The notes under the pieces: model-generated
What the model was told of the DNA's origin: nothing
What the model saw: only the letters and a program-made list of their open reading frames with translations
The model's database searches: none
Shown here: piece after piece, positions 57,601 to 64,000 of the stretch
Position numbering within the stretch: the stretch's first letter is position 1
Layout: each line of letters starts with the position of its first letter
Made by a program: the position numbers and the translations under genes
NCBI GenBank assembly: GCA_026874595.1
Contig: CM049316.1
Coordinates: 53,821,676-53,885,675 of the forward strand
DNA length: 64,000 nucleotides
Source: Sipunculus nudus
Lineage: Eukaryota > Annelida > Sipuncula > Golfingiida > Sipunculidae
Direction of reading: 5' to 3'

Positions 57601-58746
57601 ATAAATCTTGTTTGTTTTGGATTTATTAAAATTTGCTATCCATGTTTATCTTTGATAACTTTTTAAAATGCTAACGGAACAATTTTTAGCTCCATCTGTT
57701 CTGTATACCATAAAAAATGTCGGCATTTGTGAAATTTTACCACTTTTATCTAAAGTATTGCAGGATGTGCTGAATGTTTTAACGTGTTGGTTACTTTTTA
57801 ATTACCATACAACACTTTTGGTCTAACTTGAAAGTCTGACCTAATGTGGTAATGTGTATTGCTTTTTTAGTTCACTTGCGTGGCTTGACTATGTCAAAGG
57901 TGTTGTTGCACAGAGACTCGCCTGGTTGGTGTTGTTACCACTTAACATCTACCTGTGAAATATGTATGATAAAATGGCTACTGTGATAGATCAACATAAA
58001 ATCACAATTAAACCAACATGAATATCAGATAAATGTATTTCAAATCTAAAGTGTTAATTCATATTTTTGTACACATATTTTCTTGCACGTCACCTGATTT
58101 TCATAAATGAATTTAAGAAAAGATTCAAAGGCAGTTTTATCTTATCAGGATTTGTCTCAGAAATAATGGAATGAAGTGGCATTCTTAAGGTACCTTATTG
58201 TTTGATTGATGGTCAGCAGTTACCAAAAATTCTTTAAGACATTTCCTAAGAAAATTGAAACACAGTCGAAGTATGAGTTGTATAGCTTTATGAATGGACT
58301 TTAACATTTCTGATGTCACCTTATTTAGATGTAAACAAAACTTGAAATGATGAGATAAATGAGAATAAAAAGATCATTAATATGGCTGGAAGTACCAAAT
58401 ATATATTAATTCAATTTCCAAAATTTGTTTTATTTTTTTTTTCTCTCAAGAGAATTGTTTTACTGGACAAACACTCCTGCACCAGTAATCTTCTGACAAA
58501 TGATTGATAGATAAATATTCCTTATGAAGACAGCACAGTCAGTAATAGATTCAGCAGCACACTTTTTCTCCTGCATAACAACACATTTTAACCTGTATGT
58601 ATAGCATGTGCTTCCTGTGACCTTTGGCCTTTTTACTGCATGTCAACTGTGCTTGCACTGGCTTCATGTGATTTATGTTTTACTTATTTTTTGGTATGAT
58701 GCTTCAGTGTAGACTGCATGCTTTCCTTCCCTATCATTTTGCACAG
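54684..58746. other. Intron 6 of gene B; no gene seen
   Basis: AT-rich intronic sequence with G-rich runs at 56415-56452 and 57421-57438 and a C run at 56900-56918. No further exon of compatible phase was recognised. Confidence 0.5.
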
Positions 58747-59341
58747 CAAATTCAATCCTCCGGGCCTGTACAGTGATGGTGTGAGGTGGCTAGCTGATCA
58801 TGATGTCATTTTTGGCAAGTGTACTTGCAATCAGCATACCACAGACAATACTGCTGCCAAAAGACTTGATGTACCCAGTTCAAAAGTAGCAGTCACAGGG
58901 ACTGATCACAGTGAAGTGCTTCAGAGTGCTGTAGTAAATGCTCCAGCAGTTTCAGTGTTTACTGTAGAGCTACAGCCATGCGGTGCTGCTTCCAGACCTC
59001 AGCATACAAGAACTTACATGCCCTCTGGTGATAAGGCTGACATCCAGGCTGAGGTACAGGAACATGTCAATCAAGGAAGTGCTTTTCACAACCGATTCCT
59101 AGACGGGTCCTTGGTGTCCCCTCGGTTTGGAGGCTGGACAAGCCCAGTCGACTGTGCTTGTAAGCATGGGGAGGAGAAACATCAGAAAACTTTCGTGCAA
59201 GGTTCCAAGCTGATGCCGGCTGGCACCAAGTTGACACCTGATGGTGACAAGTTGACACCTACTTGCACAGAGCAAATACCAGCTGGTACAGGGTTGACAT
59301 CAGCTGGCAAGGAGATGACACCAGGTGGCACAGATGCTTAA
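58747..59341 (+). CDS. Gene B, candidate terminal exon a (long, repeat-bearing)
   Basis: The exon follows acceptor tcattttgcacag and continues exon 6 in phase (AG + C = Ser): SKFNPPGLYSDGVRWLADHD, then VIFGKCTCNQH..., for 197 codons and a TAA stop at 59339-59341. With exons 1-6 the product is 431 aa. The last part consists of 7-residue repeats (GSKLMPA, GTKLTPD, GDKLTPT, CTEQIPA, GTGLTSA, GKEMTPG) encoded by 21-bp units. The repeat array continues past the stop. No domain is recognised. Its low complexity and open 3' end suggest a young or alternative exon. The competitor is the exon at 62409. Confidence 0.6.
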
Positions 59342-59410
59342 TATGCCGGAACAAAGTTGACAACAGCCGACACCAAGTTGACAACAGCTGACACCAAGTT
59401 GACAACAGCC
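59201..59410 (+). repeat. 21-bp tandem repeat, 10 units, spanning the stop codon
   Basis: Ten contiguous units of exactly 21 bp, with a consensus close to GGCACCAAGTTGACACCAGC plus T. Units 1-6 are coding, unit 7 begins coding and contains the TAA stop, and units 8-10 (the most alike) lie after it. The three units after the stop stay in the same frame and remain open to a TAA at 59435-59437. Confidence 0.92.
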
Positions 59411-59437
59411 ATCATCAGTCTGCACATGTGCACATAA

Positions 59438-62408
59438 TCATATCAGTATCTGAACGGCAGCAATCTACTTAAAATTATTTTTTTCCAAAGTGGTATATTT
59501 GACTGTCAGCTTATTCATACAACATTACACTGTAAAGTTGAATGTGCTGGTAGTTATACCCGATTACACAACCTCCTGTCCACCTGTTATTTTAAATTTT
59601 TTTAATTTATTTTTGTGTGTGTGTGTGTGTGGGGGGGGGGGAGTGATATTTGTTCAACCAAAAAGATCTTTGTAAAAGCATGATGCAAGGGAAACCTGAG
59701 ACATGAACCTTAAGCACAACAGGAAAACAAAATACAAACCTTGCACTGTATTTAGGAAATAATAAATTAAAAATCTTAGGAAAAGGCTTTGCTTCACAAA
59801 TTTCAAACTTTGTTATGAAAGTGATTGGTCACATGCAAAAAGAACCACATTTGACAGCTGCTGGTTGGGTAATGTCAATTCACTGAAAGTTTCAAACAAA
59901 ACTACCTGAAAAAAAAATAGTAAACAATATAGTAGGGACACATTTGATCAATCAAATCATTGGGAGAGTAGAAAAATAAGCAGAAAAATGTAAACTTGGG
60001 ATTGAATAAAAAAATTTTAAATTCTTTGTCACCCCCATATGTAGTTTTCTATTAAATTATAAAAATAAAGTCTTTTTGACAAAAGTTTGCAAAAAAACCC
60101 CCAAAAAAACAAAAAAACAGGTGAACAAAGGTTTATGGAATACCTCAATTGCTCACCAGTGCCATCTGATGTCAGTTAAATAAATAAATAATCTCCCAGA
60201 GAAGTTAGTACTCCAATTTACATTGTCTTTGCAATCCTAATGAATAAACAACACAAGTAAATTGCTTCAGTAAGATTTATACTGTCAGAAACAGACACAT
60301 GTAACATCTTGATGTTAATAAAATTATCTAATTAATAAAATGTTATAACATGTGAACATTAGATGTCAGTGAGAAGTATTTGAGGTATTTCTATCATTAT
60401 GACCATGATTTTGAAGTGCCATGTGCAGTAACATCTACTGCTGAATGGTTGGTCATAACTATCATGCTTTGGGCCGATGGTGTTGTTGTTATTTATATGC
60501 TATATTTTGTTTTGTTTTAAATATATGTGATGAGCAAAGGGTATAGGTGTTTAAGTTGTGTCAGCAGATGGTGGAATCTGCTTATAGAAAGTACATTGTG
60601 GTTACAAGTAACGCAGGTCTTGTATTGTTCATAAATATACATGTGATATTTAAGTTACATGTTGTCTTTGTTTATAAGACTGTTATTAGGATTTTACTTT
60701 TTCAATTATTTTTATTTGTTTAGTAATATTAATAAATATTTACCCCCTGAATTATCAATCACTATGACTGCAGGTCAGTCTTATAGTGCATGCACAATCT
60801 TGTATCACTGTTACATTTAACTTTATATATGTTTTTATACCAATATAAAATGTATTAACAAATACACCATAGTGATCCTGCACAATTTAATCCCTTGGCA
60901 CTACTACTCTCAAACAATCATGGCTAACCAGTCACGTACATTTACACATAGAAATACTATTCGCACTAAGAAAAGGATGTTTATGATTAGCTGTATATGT
61001 AACCATGATATTGCCTTGTTTTTTTTAGTTCAGGATTTTTAAGTGTTAGATGATGTAGTTTTTCTGCTGTTCCTGCTTGTCCAGTAATAGTTAACACAGT
61101 TTGTTAATGTTATAATGCAGTGCTGCCATTGGATACTTTTGAGAAAAATATCTTTGAATTTCTCCAAGAAAAAAAGACAACTCTTTTAACTTTTCTTATT
61201 TTCTTCAATTGAAACAATGTTTTACATCTGTTTTTTATCCAAAGTCAGATACTGATTCCAGACTCTTTACATAGAAAATTCAGGAGTTTGTGTGAAAAAG
61301 AAGTATGCTCTGTCATTGTATTAACACAACTCATGTATTTTATCTTCCCCTGTCTGTCCCGAGTTTGTGACTAATGACTGAAATATGTGAAACAGAGGAC
61401 CTGTGAGCTGTAACTCCTTTTATCACTGTAGATATAATACCTGATGTCTGTTTACTGACATCACATGAAATATCATTCAATTACACGTTTCAGGTATTCG
61501 TATTAATTTATACTTTGTCCACACGGAGATGATGATTTGGATACATTTTCCATTAGGTTTTATATACCCTTTATTAATTAAATCCAGAGTGGCAGCACCG
61601 CAATAATAAAAATTTCATTGATACAAATAAATGTCTGACCTCAAAGGGAAGGATATACCTTTCTTGCACAGTACCAAACTCACATCCATAGTTCTCTCAC
61701 CCCTGGACATTCCTAGAATACTCTTAAACAGGAAATATTCATGTCCTTATCATTAATTGTGATATAAACCATTATATATCAGACCACATATTAAAACCAT
61801 GATATCTTTTAGCAACATTGCATCTGGAATTACACATAATCTCAAGTTTATATCTGCACAAATGATAACCTTGTTATAACTAAAACTACTATAAATTCAT
61901 CCTTTCTAGATGCACAGTAATATAAGTATATATGCCACTGTACATACTGGCCTAGAAGCTCTTATAATCACCAGTAATTACCACGGATATACACACTAAC
62001 AGTAACTAATGATGATGGTAGTGGTAGCTGTTGACAATGTAAACTGACAACTGTATTCATAATCACCAGTCGCTATGCTGTCCTTGCTGCACAAGCTTGC
62101 TTGCATGTTCTTCATATCTCTTGAAAGCAGATCCAGTTGTACAAAAATAATAATTGTGGACCTTGTGCATGTATAATGACAACTGCTGGTAAATAATATA
62201 TAAAAAGAGTGATATTATCAGTATCAGTCAGATGGTTACTAATTTTGTAAATGCAAATGTCCATATTTTTAAACATTTGTTTTGATATATCTTTTAGTAT
62301 TTTTCATTTTTTTTTTTCAGTGACAAATGTTTAATTAAAGGAGCAGATTGCTATATAATAAGATCATTAAAAGTAGTGTCTCTCTATGTTTATATATATA
62401 TATTTCAG
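59438..62408. other. 3' UTR or intron of gene B; no other gene seen
   Basis: AT-rich. It includes a (GT)n/G run at 59613-59640. Depending on which terminal exon is used, it is a 3' UTR followed by intergenic DNA, or an intron. Confidence 0.45.
59761..59766 (+). terminator. Candidate polyadenylation signal after terminal exon a
   Basis: A canonical AATAAA lies 420 bp after the stop of the long terminal exon. Other AATAAA hexamers follow downstream (for example near 59985), so the site used is uncertain. Confidence 0.35.
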
Positions 62409-62445
62409 ATATCAGAGAAAGCACATCATTCCTTCTTTTGTATAA
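62409..62445 (+). CDS. Gene B, candidate terminal exon b (short)
   Basis: After acceptor tatatatatatttcag, the two leftover bases of exon 6 (AG) plus A give Arg, followed by YQRKHIIPSFV and TAA at 62443-62445. The predicted end, GRGFRYQRKHIIPSFV, has the look of a genuine basic/hydrophobic C-terminus and would give a 245-aa protein. Nothing else in the surrounding sequence is coding. It could be the canonical end, with 58747-59341 an alternative exon, or chance. Confidence 0.5.
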
Positions 62446-64000
62446 CTGTGTAGCTCTTCTTGTACCTATTCGTGGTGTAAAGTTCTCCTAAATTTAAGGA
62501 ATTAGGTTTGGGTGTGAAGTTTTTTAATGTATATTGTGTATGTTACTGGTTGGTATGCATCTGGTGGCAGAGAAAATTGACTGAAATCATTATGGTAATT
62601 TTGAACAAACTATTTTTTAACACAATGTAATAATATATGCAATATATAAAATATATTATAATATATAAATAATCAGCATTATGTTGATAATTAAGTATTT
62701 AACCCTTTCTTTTTTATGTGTTATGTGTACTGGAGAACATCTGACCAAAATTACAGAAGTCAAAACACTTGTCAAAGTTTAACACAACACTTGTCATATT
62801 TATGAAAAACCCATGTCAAATTTTAGCCTGAAACATAATACATAATATTTCATAGTTTACCTATGAACTTTTTGCCAACTGTTTTAAAGAAAGAAAGAAA
62901 AAAAACAGGACCATCAGGTCTGAAACCCTTGTCACATTTATTACAATGTTAAAGATAAGATTTTCCAAAAAATTAAAATGCTTTTCCAATATTTACTTAA
63001 GGACATTCAGCTGTTCCTTTATTAAACATTTCCTGTCAGTTAAGCCAAGAAGTGTAATGATATCATAGAACTTTAATAAGTTTATTTAATTTCGATTGTT
63101 TGTGATAAATAAAAGCAGAGTAATGCTTTGTTTATACATAGTAAGTTTACTGTGGTCAGAAGCCATAACAATTATAAAAGCTTGCACAAAAAGACCATGG
63201 CAAGGCAAACTTATTCATACCATAAGCTACACATGTATCTGACATAAGAACCATTACTCTAGTATATGTCATTTGATGATACTTCCGATCAATTCAGATA
63301 TTTCAGTATCATCCAACTATTGACTTATAAGAATTAGTCAGGTTATGCAAACTGACCATCATTGGTTTGACATGAAAATCACAATGTCTAATACAAAAGT
63401 TACCTATGTTATGAAAAATCAGAGATGTGTAATGTAATATAGAAAATCTTAACAGGACACAAAGGCTATGTCTAAATAACACTCGTAATTTCTTGGTTAC
63501 TTCTATTTAAGGTATGGAACAAATCAAACCCTGAAAGTTTCAATGTAATTGTAAAAAAAAAAGCTCTATGTTGCCTAAAACTTCAGCAGCAACACTATAA
63601 GTAAGATAAATTTATTGACACTTTTACTATTCTGTAGAATTTTCCTGCCACACAGATGTTTGTCATAGATAACTCAGTGCTCAATGGTAATACCTTGAAT
63701 GTTTACAGAGTGAAAATATAACTGTATTTTATTAGGTAATAAAGTTACATGTATATGTTGTGTTTTTATTTTATTGTATTTGCTCATTAAAGTACATTTT
63801 ACAAAGGGGTATATATGGGTTAATTGAACAGCCTTCAGTGTTCATTTTTTCCTTTGCTTTTATGAAATACTTCAAATGAGATTATTGATGCTTATTTTAC
63901 TTATTATCTAATCGAGGTTGATCTATTGTGATAACGTATTAATCATTCCAGTGTTTCTAATCTAAACAGTTAACCCATGTAAACCCCTTTAGTACTTAAC
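62446..64000. other. 3' UTR or intergenic; no gene seen
   Basis: AT-rich, no open frame of note and no recognisable repeat end. Confidence 0.45.
63104..63115 (+). terminator. Candidate polyadenylation signal after terminal exon b
   Basis: The sequence gataaataaaag contains AATAAA about 660 bp after the stop of the short terminal exon. The region is AT-rich, so the motif has limited weight. Confidence 0.25.

Overview
This is an animal nuclear window: AT-rich, intron-dominated and dense in repeats. A bivalve mollusc is the best guess. The basis is the type of repeats: several pearl/HINE-like elements with tandem cores, a Ty3 element of Steamer/Mag style primed by tRNA-Leu, a tRNA-derived SINE with a conserved central domain, and many TA-flanked or hAT-type non-autonomous DNA elements. 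I could not run a search, so the species assignment is inference.

Two host genes are supported. On the minus strand, the first three coding exons of an ESCRT-III CHMP4/Snf7 gene lie at 11201-11018, 4567-4390 and 3849-3735; the C-terminal exons lie off the left edge. On the plus strand, a gene I do not recognise ('gene B') starts at 21811 and runs about 41 kb. Six exons join without breaking frame (21811-21850, 33650-33879, 38240-38292, 52621-52708, 53319-53456, 54532-54683). They are followed by one of two candidate terminal exons, 58747-59341 (431 aa in all) or 62409-62445 (245 aa in all), and both fit the same splice phase. The two genes are divergent, with about 10.6 kb between their start codons. 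Each has a motif-bearing promoter region: NRF1-like and ETS sites upstream of CHMP4, and a perfect CRE upstream of gene B.

Layout: 1-3388 holds three repeat elements, the last with five 280-bp tandem units. 3735-11201 is CHMP4; its introns carry a 2,000-bp Harbinger-like element (4970-6969) and a long HINE-like element (7579-10059). 11.8-12.8 kb is a nest of TIR remnants, TA repeats and a 61-bp-arm palindrome. 12.8-21.1 kb is mostly featureless apart from a SINE. 21.1-21.8 kb is a MITE plus the promoter of gene B. The introns of gene B contain two hAT elements with 8-bp target duplications (23217-25280, 27651-29747), HINE-like elements (30501-33324, 37455-38104, 38582-39693), a TA-flanked element (34416-35761) and a complete Ty3/gypsy retrotransposon (42035-49409, minus strand). 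That retrotransposon has 150-bp LTRs, a CACAT target duplication and a 2.6-kb HINE-like element nested between gag and pol. 50.7-52.5 kb is a repeat-poor stretch with dense transcription-factor motifs. The right end is 3' UTR or intergenic DNA.

The observations most worth checking are: the 21-bp repeat that runs in frame through the stop codon of gene B; the two alternative terminal exons; a 25-bp insertion in the reverse transcriptase frame that looks like a copy of the LTR/primer-binding-site junction; the palindrome shared by the tandem cores of otherwise different HINE-like families; and the candidate regulatory modules before the exon at 52621.
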